Shown: one piece after another, positions 32,394 through 40,403 of the stretch
Numbering within the stretch: the stretch's first letter is position 1
Layout of the letters: each line of letters begins with the position of its first letter
NCBI GenBank assembly: GCA_964501785.1
Contig: CAZCUD010000011.1
Coordinates: 71,735 to 135,734, forward strand
Source of the DNA: DATBSK01 sp964501785
GTDB taxonomy: Bacteria > Actinomycetota > Acidimicrobiia > IMCC26256 > PALSA-555
Reading direction: 5' to 3'
DNA length: 64,000 bases
The notes under the pieces: generated by a model
The model's database searches: none
Seen by the model: only the letters and a program-made list of their open reading frames with translations
Told to the model about the DNA's origin: nothing
Program-made: the position numbers and the translations under genes

Positions 32394-33716
32394 TCAGTCG
32401 GCGGCCGCGATCGTGGGTGGCGCGTCGAGGACGAGATCGGGGCCGATGCCCGTCTCGTCCTCCAGCGCCTCGTCGAGCGGCCGGTAGCGGTGCCACCGGA
32501 GCCCACCTGCGACGGCGGCGACGATCAGGCCCGCCGCCGACACGAGCACGGTGGCGCGCAGGCCGATCAGGTCGGCCAGGTATCCCTGGATCAGCGCGCC
32601 GATCGGCACGCCGGCGAGCAGACCCATGAGGTAGATCGAGAGCGTGCGGCCACGGTGCACCTCGTCGACCCGGGCCTGGATGGACGTGTTGAGCGCGGTG
32701 GCGATGAGGAGGTAGGCGACCCCCATCGTCGCCATCGCGACGAGGGCGACGGCGTACCCCGGCGCACCGCCGAAGAGCAGCTCCCCCACCGCGAAGAGCG
32801 CCAGCCCGCCCATCGCGACGCGCGATCGGGGGATCTTCTCGGCCGCGACCGACACGACGAACGACCCGACGATCGCCCCGATGCCGAACGCCGAGACGAG
32901 GAACCCGTAGCCGCTCTTGCCGACGTCGAACACGTCCTCGGCGAACGCGGGCGCGAGCTGCACGATGCTGCTGCCGAAGAACGACACCAGCGTGATCGTG
33001 ACCACCGGCAGGAGCAGTGCCGATCGCGCCCGCACGTAGGACAGCGCCTCCTTGAAGTGCTCGATGACGCCGCCGGCGTCGTCGTCGGTCGGCACCACCC
33101 GAGGATGGATGAGCAGCAAAGCGCCGAGCACCAGGACGAACGAGATCGCGTTGAGGAAGAACGCGGTGCCCGCACCGGCGGCCTGGAGCACGATCCCGGC
33201 GAGCGCGGGTCCGAACGCGCGCGCGCCGACGAACTGCATCGAGTTGAGGCGCACCGCCGGGAGCAGCTGGTCGTGCGGCACGAGCTGCGGCACGAACGAC
33301 TGCCAGGCCGCGATGTTGAGCCCCGACGCCACCCCCGACAGGCACAGCAGCCCGACGATGATCCCCGGCGTGGCCAGGCCGGCGACGTAGACGCCGAACA
33401 GCGCGAACGCGGTGACCATCATCGCGGCTTGCGTCCACAGCAGGATCGTCTTGCGGGGGAACCGGTCGGCGAGCGACCCGGCGAGCGGGCTCACGAGGAG
33501 CGCGGGGAAGAACGCCATGAAGGCGCCGATGCCGAGCCATGCGGTCGAACGGGTCATCTGGTACAGCACGTAGGGCGCCGCGATCGACTGCATCCAGGTG
33601 CCGGTGTTGGAGACGAGCGCGGCTCCCCAGAACAGCGCGTAGTCGCGGTGCCGCAGCACCCCGAAGGCGTAGCGGACGCCCCCGCGCTTGGCCGGGGCCG
33701 CGGTCGGTGCGCTCAC
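32394..33716 (-). CDS. MFS transporter, MFS_3/EntS-like
   Basis: This 440-residue transporter has about 12 hydrophobic segments. The N-terminal FGVLRHRDYALFWGAALVSNTG region and the motif-A loop GSLADRFPRKTI match the MFS_3 group, which mainly exports siderophores, antibiotics and small hydrophobic compounds. The GTG start overlaps the stop of the SDR gene by 4 bases (GTGA). Located inside an amidohydrolase/SDR operon, it could move a catabolic substrate or intermediate. Transport direction is not shown by sequence. Confidence 0.9.
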   Translation of the reverse strand: MSAPTAAPAKRGGVRYAFGVLRHRDYALFWGAALVSNTGTWMQSIAAPYVLYQMTRSTAWLGIGAFMAFFPALLVSPLAGSLADRFPRKTILLWTQAAMMVTAFALFGVYVAGLATPGIIVGLLCLSGVASGLNIAAWQSFVPQLVPHDQLLPAVRLNSMQFVGARAFGPALAGIVLQAAGAGTAFFLNAISFVLVLGALLLIHPRVVPTDDDAGGVIEHFKEALSYVRARSALLLPVVTITLVSFFGSSIVQLAPAFAEDVFDVGKSGYGFLVSAFGIGAIVGSFVVSVAAEKIPRSRVAMGGLALFAVGELLFGGAPGYAVALVAMATMGVAYLLIATALNTSIQARVDEVHRGRTLSIYLMGLLAGVPIGALIQGYLADLIGLRATVLVSAAGLIVAAVAGGLRWHRYRPLDEALEDETGIGPDLVLDAPPTIAAAD

Positions 33717-34639
33717 GGCGTGAAGCCGTCGAAGACGCGATCGAGGTCACCCGAGCCCGCGGGGAGGCCCGTCCAGCCGGTGTCGGCCATCACGTCGGCC
33801 CATCCCTCGCGCACCGACTCGGGGGTCATCGGTCGCTCCCACCGCCGACCCTCGTTCACCGCGACGGCGACCCGACCCACGTAGCCGCCGCCCACCGTGA
33901 AGCACTCGCCGCTGACGGCGCAGTCCTCGTGGACGAGCCAGGCCGCGACCGGCGCGACGACGTCGAGCGACAGCCACTCGAACAGCGCGGGCGACTCGGG
34001 GATCGGCCCGAAGCCGCCGGGGCGGGTCTTCGCGCACGGGGCGATGACGTTGACGCCGATGCCGTGCGCCGCGCCCTCCTGGGCCAGCGCGCGCGTGAAC
34101 CCGACGATCGCCATCTTCGCCGCCGAGTATCCCGTCATGCTCGGGACGCCCCACAGGCCCGCACCCGAGGAGAGGTTGAGCACGCGTCCGTAGCCCGCGG
34201 CCTGCATCGCGGGCCACGCGGCCCGGGTGACGTGGAAGTGCCCGCCGACCTGGCTCTCGAGGACCGGCCACAGCAACGAGTCGTCGTGACCTTCGAAGGC
34301 CGACGAGCGCACGACGCCGGCGTTGTTGATCAGCACGTCGATGCGTCCGAACGCATCGAGCGCGGCGGCGACGATCGCTGCGCCGCCGGCCTCGGTCGCG
34401 ACGCTGTCGGTGCTGGCCACCGCCTCGCCGCCCGCGGCCACGATCTCGTCGACGACCGCGTGTGCGGGGTTCGCGGCCGGCGCCTCGCCCGAGCCGTCGG
34501 TGTCGCTGATCGCGACCCCGAGGTCGTTCACGACGACCCGGGCGCCGCGACTCGCCAGCAGCAGCGCGTACTCACGGCCGAGGTTGCGACCGGCCCCGGT
34601 GATCACGGCGACACGGCCGTCCCACCGGAGCTCCCCCAT
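33713..34639 (-). CDS. SDR, MFE/Hsd4-like 3-hydroxyacyl-CoA dehydrogenase type
   Basis: This 308-residue SDR has TGAGRNLG, VVNDLGVAISDTDGSG (the extended loop typical of the peroxisomal multifunctional-enzyme dehydrogenase domain and bacterial Hsd4A), NNAG, Ser in NLSSGAG, and YSAAK. A C-terminal extension of about 50 residues follows. This subgroup oxidises 3-hydroxyacyl-CoA or 17-hydroxy groups in steroid side-chain degradation. Either GTG 34642 or ATG 34639 can start it. TAGATT (34654 to 34649) predicts transcription from 34642, and a KstR-like site overlaps the -35 region. It is translationally coupled to the MFS gene. Confidence 0.9.
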   Translation of the reverse strand: MGELRWDGRVAVITGAGRNLGREYALLLASRGARVVVNDLGVAISDTDGSGEAPAANPAHAVVDEIVAAGGEAVASTDSVATEAGGAAIVAAALDAFGRIDVLINNAGVVRSSAFEGHDDSLLWPVLESQVGGHFHVTRAAWPAMQAAGYGRVLNLSSGAGLWGVPSMTGYSAAKMAIVGFTRALAQEGAAHGIGVNVIAPCAKTRPGGFGPIPESPALFEWLSLDVVAPVAAWLVHEDCAVSGECFTVGGGYVGRVAVAVNEGRRWERPMTPESVREGWADVMADTGWTGLPAGSGDLDRVFDGFTP

Positions 34640-34648
34640 CACCCGCCG

Positions 34649-34669
34649 AATCTACTGGAACACGTTTCA
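34649..34669 (-). promoter_or_regulatory. Leaderless promoter with overlapping KstR-like operator
   Basis: On the minus strand TAGATT (34654 to 34649) predicts transcription start at 34642, the first base of the GTG. TGGAACACGTTTCA (34656-34669) fits TNNAACNNGTTNNA at every defined position and covers about -15 to -28, where a repressor would block RNA polymerase. It overlaps the stop codon of the preceding SDR gene, so the Hsd4-like gene can be controlled independently within the minus-strand run. Confidence 0.62.
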
Positions 34670-35458
34670 GTCCCGGCCGACGTCGAGGAGGTCGGTGGCG
34701 GCGGGGCCGGCGAGGTAGCCGCCGTCGATGACGAACTCGGCGCCGGTGCAGTAGGCGCTGGCGTCGGACGCGAGCCAGCACACGAGCTCGGCCACCTCCT
34801 CGGGCTGCCCGATCCGCCCGAGCGGGTTGCTCGTCGCGAGCGCGGGACGCATGTCGAAGCCGCCCCACGACTCGGGCTGCACCATCGGGGTGTCGATCGG
34901 GCCGGGATGCACCGTGTTGACCCGCACGCCGCGACGTCCCAGCTCGAGGGCCGCCACCTTCGCGAGCCCCCGCAGCGCGAACTTGCTCGAGACGTAGCCC
35001 GCGATCCCGCTCGCACCGACGAAGCCGTTCACCGACGACGTCAGCACGATCGAGCCGCCGCCCGCCTCGACGATCGCCGGCGCGGCGAAGTGGATGCCCA
35101 CGAATGCGCCCACCTGGTTGATCTCGATGACCCGCCGGTACTTCGCGGGGTCGGTGTCGACGATCGCGCGTGGCATCGGCGAGATGCCCGCGTTGCTCAC
35201 GAGCACGTGCAGGGCACCGAAGCGACCGACCGCGGCCTCGACCGCCGACTGCCAGTCGGCGTCACTCGTCACGTCGAGGTGCCGGTACACCGCGTCGTCA
35301 CCCAGCTCCACGGCGACTGCGCCACCCTCGTCGTCGAGCACGTCCCCGAGCACGACCTTCGCTCCGCGCTCGACCAGGAGGCGGGCCTCGGCGGCGCCCT
35401 GGCCGCGCGCCGCGCCGGTCACGATCGCGACCTTGCCCTCGAGCGGCCGTTCGCCCAC
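34667..35458 (-). CDS. SDR family oxidoreductase (3alpha/20beta-HSD-like)
   Basis: This 263-residue classical SDR has TGAARGQG, SNAGISP, Ser in LTSSVNG, and YVSSK, followed by HPGPIDTPM. TGAARGQG and the loop sequence are common in actinobacterial 3-alpha,20-beta-hydroxysteroid dehydrogenase-like enzymes, so a steroid or terpenoid alcohol is plausible. GTG 35458 is preferred because homology starts at ERPLEGKVAIVTG. It begins 14 bases after the upstream amidohydrolase stop. Confidence 0.9.
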   Translation of the reverse strand: MGERPLEGKVAIVTGAARGQGAAEARLLVERGAKVVLGDVLDDEGGAVAVELGDDAVYRHLDVTSDADWQSAVEAAVGRFGALHVLVSNAGISPMPRAIVDTDPAKYRRVIEINQVGAFVGIHFAAPAIVEAGGGSIVLTSSVNGFVGASGIAGYVSSKFALRGLAKVAALELGRRGVRVNTVHPGPIDTPMVQPESWGGFDMRPALATSNPLGRIGQPEEVAELVCWLASDASAYCTGAEFVIDGGYLAGPAATDLLDVGRD

Positions 35459-35472
35459 GTCTCGACGTCCGC

Positions 35473-36651
35473 TCAGATCGTCTCGGGCACGTGGTCGAGC
35501 CGGTACAGCGTTCGACAGTTGTCGTGCAGCATCTTCTTGACGGTCGATCGCTCGACCCCGCGGAAGTTGCGCTCGATCGACACGCGGTTGTTCGGCCAGT
35601 CGGTCCCGGTGTGCGGGTAGTCGGTCGACCACATCATCTGGTCGACGTTGAGCCGGTGCCGCAGCTCGATGCCCACGGTGTCGACCATGAACGTGGCCCA
35701 GAAGCTGCGGTGGAACGTGCGGCTCGGCATCGTCGGCATCTGGTCGACGCCACCCGTGAACCACCGGTAGCGCAGGTACATGTCGTCGACCTGCTCCAGG
35801 AGCGTCGGGATCCACCCGATGTTCGCCTCGACGAGCAGCAGCTTGAGGTCGGGGAAGCGCTCGAAGACCCCCGAGAAGATCAGGTCGCAGACGACCGGCA
35901 GGGTGTGCGCACCCGCCTTGCTCGCGCCGGCGACGCCCATGAACGCCAGCGTGTCCAGCGGCGGCGTCGACGACACCGTCTTCAAGAAGCTGCCGATGTG
36001 CACCGCGACCGGGATGTCGGCGTCCTGCGCGAGCGCCCAGAAGCGGTCGTCCTCGGGCGCGCTGTCGAGCGTGCCGTTCGGATACGCCGAGATGACGACG
36101 CCGCGGTGCCCGAGCGCGAGCGCACGCTCGGTCTCCTCGATGGCCGCGTCGACGCCGGTCGTCGGCAGGATCGCCTGGGGCACGAGCCGTCCGTCACCGG
36201 CCTCGCAGAACTCGACGATCCAGTCGTTGTACGCACGCACGCACGCGAGCTGGAGCTCGGGCTCGCTCCCGTAGACCTTCGCGCCACCGAGGGTGACGCT
36301 CGGGTAGAGGACCTGGAGCCAGATGCCGTCGGCGTCCATGTCGGCGAGCCGCGCCTTCGGGTCGAACGAGCCGGGCCGCATCGTCTCGTAGGAGAGCCCC
36401 GCGGGCCGGAAGTCGAGGTACGACAGGCCCGCGGTGGCCGTGAGACCGACCGGACGCATCACCTTGCCGTCGTCGAAGCTCCACAGGTCGCCGTGCTCGC
36501 CGTGCACGACCTTGGGCGCGCGCTCCTTGAGCTTCGCCGGCACCCGGGCCTGCCAGGTGTCGGGAGGCTCGTTGACGTGCGCGTCGGCATCGAGGATCGG
36601 ATAGTCGATGCTCGCGACCTCGGTGAACCGACCGTCCCGCTCTTCCCCCAT
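35473..36651 (-). CDS. Amidohydrolase family protein (ACMSD-like, DxDxHxxEP type)
   Basis: This 392-residue TIM-barrel protein has ILDADAHVNEPPD in place of the classical HxH motif, then RAYNDWIVEFC, a His in AVHIGSF, and TDYPHTGTDWP carrying the late Asp. This form is abundant in Acidimicrobiia and mycobacteria, next to CoA ligases and LLM enzymes; members are thought to be hydrolases or decarboxylases, but most lack proof. It heads the minus-strand run toward the two SDRs and MFS gene. ATG 36651 is the first start before the conserved motif. It is a paralogue of the genes at 39211 and 44445. Confidence 0.9.
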   Translation of the reverse strand: MGEERDGRFTEVASIDYPILDADAHVNEPPDTWQARVPAKLKERAPKVVHGEHGDLWSFDDGKVMRPVGLTATAGLSYLDFRPAGLSYETMRPGSFDPKARLADMDADGIWLQVLYPSVTLGGAKVYGSEPELQLACVRAYNDWIVEFCEAGDGRLVPQAILPTTGVDAAIEETERALALGHRGVVISAYPNGTLDSAPEDDRFWALAQDADIPVAVHIGSFLKTVSSTPPLDTLAFMGVAGASKAGAHTLPVVCDLIFSGVFERFPDLKLLLVEANIGWIPTLLEQVDDMYLRYRWFTGGVDQMPTMPSRTFHRSFWATFMVDTVGIELRHRLNVDQMMWSTDYPHTGTDWPNNRVSIERNFRGVERSTVKKMLHDNCRTLYRLDHVPETI

Positions 36652-36705
36652 CCGCGCATCCGACCACTTGCGGCTCCGGCGTGCAACTGCCAGGGTCGCC
36701 GCCAC

Positions 36706-37842
36706 ATGGGGGGCGTCGAGGGCACCTGCGACCAGCGCTTCGCGGCCGTGCGGGACGCCTTCGCGGCCGGGTTCGCGGACGGTCACGAGCTGGGCGCGTC
36801 GCTCGCCGTCGAGGTGGAGGGCATGGTGGTCGCCGACCTGTGGGGCGGCCACGCCGACGCGGCCCGTTCGCAGCCGTGGCGTCGCGACACCATCGCCTGC
36901 GTCTTCTCGTGCACGAAGGGGCTCGCCGCGCTCGCTCTGCTCGGCCTCGTCGATCGCGGCACGATCGACCTCGACGCGCCCGTCGCGCGCTACTGGCCCG
37001 AGTTCGCCGCGGCCGGCAAGGCCGAGCTGCCCGTGCGCTGGCTCCTGACGCACGAGGCGGGCCTGTCGGCGATCTCGCGCGAGATGCCGTTCGGATCCCT
37101 GTCCGACTGGGATGCCATGGTCGACGCGCTCGCCGTGCAGGAGCCGTGGTGGGAGCCGGGCACCGCGCACGGGTATCACGGCGTCACGTTCGGGCACCTC
37201 GTGGGCGAGGTCGTGCGTCGCGCCGACGGGCGCACGATCGGGCAGGTGCTCGCGGAGGACGTCACCGGACCGCTCGGGGTCGACTGCTTCCTCGGGCTCC
37301 CCGCGAGCGAGGACGCGCGCACCGCCGACATGACGATCGAGCTCGTGCCCGGGGCCGCCACGTTCTTCTCGCACTGGGGGCCCGACGACCTCGGTCCGAA
37401 GTCGTTCGGCAACCCGCCCGACTGCAACCTCGTCGACCACACCAACACGCGCGCGTTCCGTGCCGCCGAGATCCCGGCCGCCAACGCGCACTCGAACGCC
37501 CGCGGCCTGGCGCGGGTCTACGCCGCGCTCGGCGCCGGCGACGTGCTCTCCCCCGCGCTCACGGCCGAGGCGGGCCGGGCGCACGTGAGCGGCGACGACC
37601 TCGTGATGGGCCTGCCGACCCGCTTCGGGCTCGGCTTCGAGATCACGATGCCCGAGGCCGAGTTCTCGTTCGGCCCCGGCACCCGCACGTTCGGCCACAA
37701 CGGGTCGGGGGGCTCGCTCGGCTTCCTCGACCCCGACGCCGGTGTCGCGTTCGGGTACGTGATGAACAAGATGGAGTGGCGCGCCCGGCGCGACGACGCG
37801 CGCTGGTTCCCGATCCTCGACGCGATCTACGAGGCGCTCTGA
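36706..37842 (+). CDS. Beta-lactamase-fold serine hydrolase (EstB-like esterase)
   Basis: This 378-residue class-C beta-lactamase-family protein has the nucleophile motif SCTK (Ser68, Lys71), a YHGVTFG segment providing the Tyr of the YxN position, and a C-terminal HNGSGGS replacing the KTG box. There is no signal peptide, so it is probably a cytoplasmic esterase or transesterase of the EstB/LovD-like kind. ATG 36706 is chosen because a -10-like CAGGGT ends 10 bases upstream and homology begins near residue 9. Its stop overlaps the next LLM start (TGATG). It may cleave an ester or lactone in the adjacent pathway. Confidence 0.9.
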   Translation: MGGVEGTCDQRFAAVRDAFAAGFADGHELGASLAVEVEGMVVADLWGGHADAARSQPWRRDTIACVFSCTKGLAALALLGLVDRGTIDLDAPVARYWPEFAAAGKAELPVRWLLTHEAGLSAISREMPFGSLSDWDAMVDALAVQEPWWEPGTAHGYHGVTFGHLVGEVVRRADGRTIGQVLAEDVTGPLGVDCFLGLPASEDARTADMTIELVPGAATFFSHWGPDDLGPKSFGNPPDCNLVDHTNTRAFRAAEIPAANAHSNARGLARVYAALGAGDVLSPALTAEAGRAHVSGDDLVMGLPTRFGLGFEITMPEAEFSFGPGTRTFGHNGSGGSLGFLDPDAGVAFGYVMNKMEWRARRDDARWFPILDAIYEAL

Positions 37843-38795
37843 TGCCCCGGCTCTCGGTGCTCTTCCCCGAGACCCGGTCGATCTCGGCGGTCGCCGACCT
37901 GGCGGCGCGCTCGGAGGAGCTCGGGTTCCACGGGATGTTCCTCGGGTCGGCGTTCGGCTTCGACCCGGTGATGGCCCTCGCGCTCGCCGGGCCCGCCACC
38001 GACCGGATCGCCCTCGGCACCGCGGTCGTGCCCACCTGGCCCCGCCACCCCGTGGTGGCGGCCCAGCAGGCCGCGACGGCGCAGGCCGCCTGCTCCGGCC
38101 GCTTCCGGTTCGGTGTCGGACCGTCCCACCCGCCGGTCATGGGCATGTACGGCATCGACTACGACAAGCCCATCGGACACGCGCGCGAATGGGTGACCGT
38201 CGTCCGCGCGCTCCTCCACGAGGGCAACGCCAAGCTCGAGGGCGAGCACTACCGGGTGACCGCGTTCCTCGACGTCGAGGCGCCGGCGCCGCCGCCGATC
38301 CTGATCGGGGTGCTGCACGCACAGCTCGCGCGCGTCGCGGGGGCGCTGGCCGACGGCGTGCTGCCGTGGCTCGCGCCACCCGAGTGGATCGCCGACACCA
38401 TCGCGACCAACCTGCGGATCGGTGCCGACGCGGCGGACCGCGCGCCGCCGCCGATCATCGCCGAGCTGCCCTGCTACGTCTCGTCCGATCGCGCCGCGGT
38501 CCTCGAGGCCGCGCAGCGCGACCTGGCGATCTACCCGATGATGCCGGCGTATGCCGACGTGCTCGGGCACGCGACCGGTCGCCTCGGCGCCGACGTCACC
38601 GCCGACGGCTGGACCGACGCCTGCACCGACGCGGTCGTCGTGTGGGGCGACCGCGACGGCGTCGCCGCTCGGGTGCAGGCGTACCTCGACGCCGGCGCCG
38701 ACGAGGTCGTGCTCTCACCCTACGGCTGCGGCTCCGACCCGGACCGCAACCTCGACGAAGCCCTGGAGGTGCTCGGTGACATCGCCCGATCCTGA
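37842..38795 (+). CDS. LLM-class F420-dependent oxidoreductase
   Basis: This 317-residue luciferase-like barrel has GMFLGSAFGFDP, the TAVVPTWPRHP motif, GRFRFGVGPSHPPV and YDKPIGHAREW, and is clearly paralogous to the enzyme at 19042 (TIGR03564-like). It would use coenzyme F420. Its ATG overlaps the esterase stop, and its 3' end overlaps the SnoaL gene by 20 bases, so the three genes are tightly coupled. The substrate is unknown, although the co-encoded esterase suggests an ester- or lactone-derived compound. Confidence 0.9.
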   Translation: MPRLSVLFPETRSISAVADLAARSEELGFHGMFLGSAFGFDPVMALALAGPATDRIALGTAVVPTWPRHPVVAAQQAATAQAACSGRFRFGVGPSHPPVMGMYGIDYDKPIGHAREWVTVVRALLHEGNAKLEGEHYRVTAFLDVEAPAPPPILIGVLHAQLARVAGALADGVLPWLAPPEWIADTIATNLRIGADAADRAPPPIIAELPCYVSSDRAAVLEAAQRDLAIYPMMPAYADVLGHATGRLGADVTADGWTDACTDAVVVWGDRDGVAARVQAYLDAGADEVVLSPYGCGSDPDRNLDEALEVLGDIARS

Positions 38796-39201
38796 GGCCG
38801 GTACGCACGAGGCGACGATCAAGGAGCTCTTCGCCCGCCTCTCGGCGCGCGAGTTCGACGCGATGGGCGAGCTGCTCACCGACGACGTGGAGTTCGACCT
38901 CGCGTACGCACCCGACATGCTCCCCATGCCGACCGTGGGGCGTACCGGGGTGCTCGAGCTCGTCGGCAACGTCATCGGCGGCATGTTCGAGCCGTTCGTG
39001 ATCTCGGTGACCGCGGTGTACCCCGCCGCCGACGCCGACCTCGCGTTCGCCGAGTACACGAGCGACGGGACCGTGCGCCACAACGGCAACCGCTACCTGA
39101 ACCGCTACATCGGCATGTTCCGCTTCGCCGACGACGGACGCATCCGGTTCTGGCGCGAGTACCACGACCCGGAGCAGGCGACGAAGGCCCTCACCGGCTG
39201 A
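38776..39201 (+). CDS. SnoaL/NTF2-like protein
   Basis: This 141-residue cone-fold protein has IKELFARLSAREFDAMGELL followed by DVEFDL (about 15-41) and a C-terminal GMFRFADDGRIRFWREYHDP, which is the usual SnoaL layout with an Asp and a His facing the pocket. GTG 38776 lies inside the LLM gene; no later start fits the fold. The pairing with an LLM oxidoreductase repeats the arrangement at 21076-22781. An isomerase, hydratase or ligand-binding role is inferred from the family. Confidence 0.8.
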   Translation: MTSPDPEAGTHEATIKELFARLSAREFDAMGELLTDDVEFDLAYAPDMLPMPTVGRTGVLELVGNVIGGMFEPFVISVTAVYPAADADLAFAEYTSDGTVRHNGNRYLNRYIGMFRFADDGRIRFWREYHDPEQATKALTG

Positions 39202-39210
39202 CGAGGCACG

Positions 39211-40374
39211 TCACGCGGCGACGGGCACCTCGACGCGGTAGAGCTCGGCGGCGTTGTCCCACAGGACCTTGCGTCGCACGTCGTCGGGCTGGTCGGCGAG
39301 GCTGGACTCGATCTTCTCCCGCACGTTGCCGAACAGGCAGATGGGGTGCGGGTAGTCGGTCTCGAAGAGGATGTTGTCGGCCCCGATCGCCTCGACGACG
39401 CGCCCGAGGCCGAGCTCCTCGAAGAAGTAGCAGCCGTAGACCTGCCGCTTGAACAGCTCGCTCGGGATCGGGTCGTCGGGCCGGTCCGTGGGCATCGACG
39501 ACTCGCCGTACGCGTAGTCGGACGCCTCGAGGATGAACGGGAGGAAGCCGATCCCGCTCTCCACCGAGACGAACCGCAGCTCGGGGAACCGCGACAGCAC
39601 GCCCGAGGTCAGCAGGTCGGCGATCTGCACGCCGTTGGTGAGGAAGAGGCTCACCGACGTCGACACGTAGGCGGCACCCGCGCCGTGGGCGCGGATGCGG
39701 CCGGGCGAGAAGCCGCTCGCCACGTCCCCGCTGCCGATGTGGAAGCTGATCGGGAGCCGGGCCTCCTGGGCCGCCGCCCACAGGGGGTCCCAATGAGGGT
39801 CACCGAGGAACGGGAGGTCGAAGCGCTGCGGCTCGCCCGTGAACAGCACGCCGCGATGGCCGGCCTCGGCGCAGCGCTGCACCTCGGCGACGGTCGCGTC
39901 GACGTCCCAGAACGGGGTCGCCGTCACCGCGAGCAGGCGCGCCGGATCGGCCGAGCACCAGTCGGTCATCCAGTCGTTGTACGCACGCACGCACTCGACC
40001 TGCAGCTGCGGGTCGTCCATCGTCAGGAACGCCTGGTTCCCGAAGCCGCCCACGTTGGGGTACATGACCTGGGCCCAGATCCGGTTGTCGTCGAGGTACG
40101 CGAGGCGCGCCTCGGAGTCGTGGGCCGCCTCGGGCACCTCGTCCATGTTCTTGGGTGCCGAGGGGAAGCGCTCGGGCCACCCCGCGGTGGCCGTGTGCCC
40201 GACCGAGGCGATCGTCTTCCCGCCGACCTGCCACACGTCCCATCCCGAGCGCTCGTCGCGGACGAGCCGAGGCACGAGGTCGCCGTAGCGGGCCGGCAGC
40301 CGGTCGGTCCAGACGTCGGCGGGCTCGGTGACGTGCGCGTCGGCGTCGATGACCCAGTCGGTGCTGAGGTCCAT
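39211..40374 (-). CDS. Amidohydrolase family protein (DxDxHxxEP type)
   Basis: This 387-residue paralogue of the gene at 35473 has VIDADAHVTEPADVW at the N-terminus, ECVRAYNDWMTDWC, a His in SFHIGSG, and ETDYPHPICLF near the end. The conserved His and Asp residues of the metal site are present apart from the first HxH. The ATG at 40374 is followed directly by the conserved motif, and a TAATAC -10 element (40391 to 40386) would start transcription 5 bases upstream. It is a single minus-strand gene divergent from an SMP-30 lactonase. Hydrolase or decarboxylase activity is inferred. Confidence 0.9.
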   Translation of the reverse strand: MDLSTDWVIDADAHVTEPADVWTDRLPARYGDLVPRLVRDERSGWDVWQVGGKTIASVGHTATAGWPERFPSAPKNMDEVPEAAHDSEARLAYLDDNRIWAQVMYPNVGGFGNQAFLTMDDPQLQVECVRAYNDWMTDWCSADPARLLAVTATPFWDVDATVAEVQRCAEAGHRGVLFTGEPQRFDLPFLGDPHWDPLWAAAQEARLPISFHIGSGDVASGFSPGRIRAHGAGAAYVSTSVSLFLTNGVQIADLLTSGVLSRFPELRFVSVESGIGFLPFILEASDYAYGESSMPTDRPDDPIPSELFKRQVYGCYFFEELGLGRVVEAIGADNILFETDYPHPICLFGNVREKIESSLADQPDDVRRKVLWDNAAELYRVEVPVAA

Positions 40375-40385
40375 GGGTCGGAAAG

Positions 40386-40395
40386 GTATTAGAAA
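40386..40395. promoter_or_regulatory. Back-to-back promoter core between amidohydrolase and SMP-30 genes
   Basis: The AT-rich patch GTATTAGAAA (40386-40395) provides a minus-strand -10 (TAATAC) and a plus-strand -10 (TATTAG). Each places transcription about 5 bases before its ATG (40374 and 40404). The gap between the two start codons is only 29 bases, so the two polymerases should compete for the same DNA. Confidence 0.5.
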
Positions 40396-40403
40396 TGGGC
40401 GCC

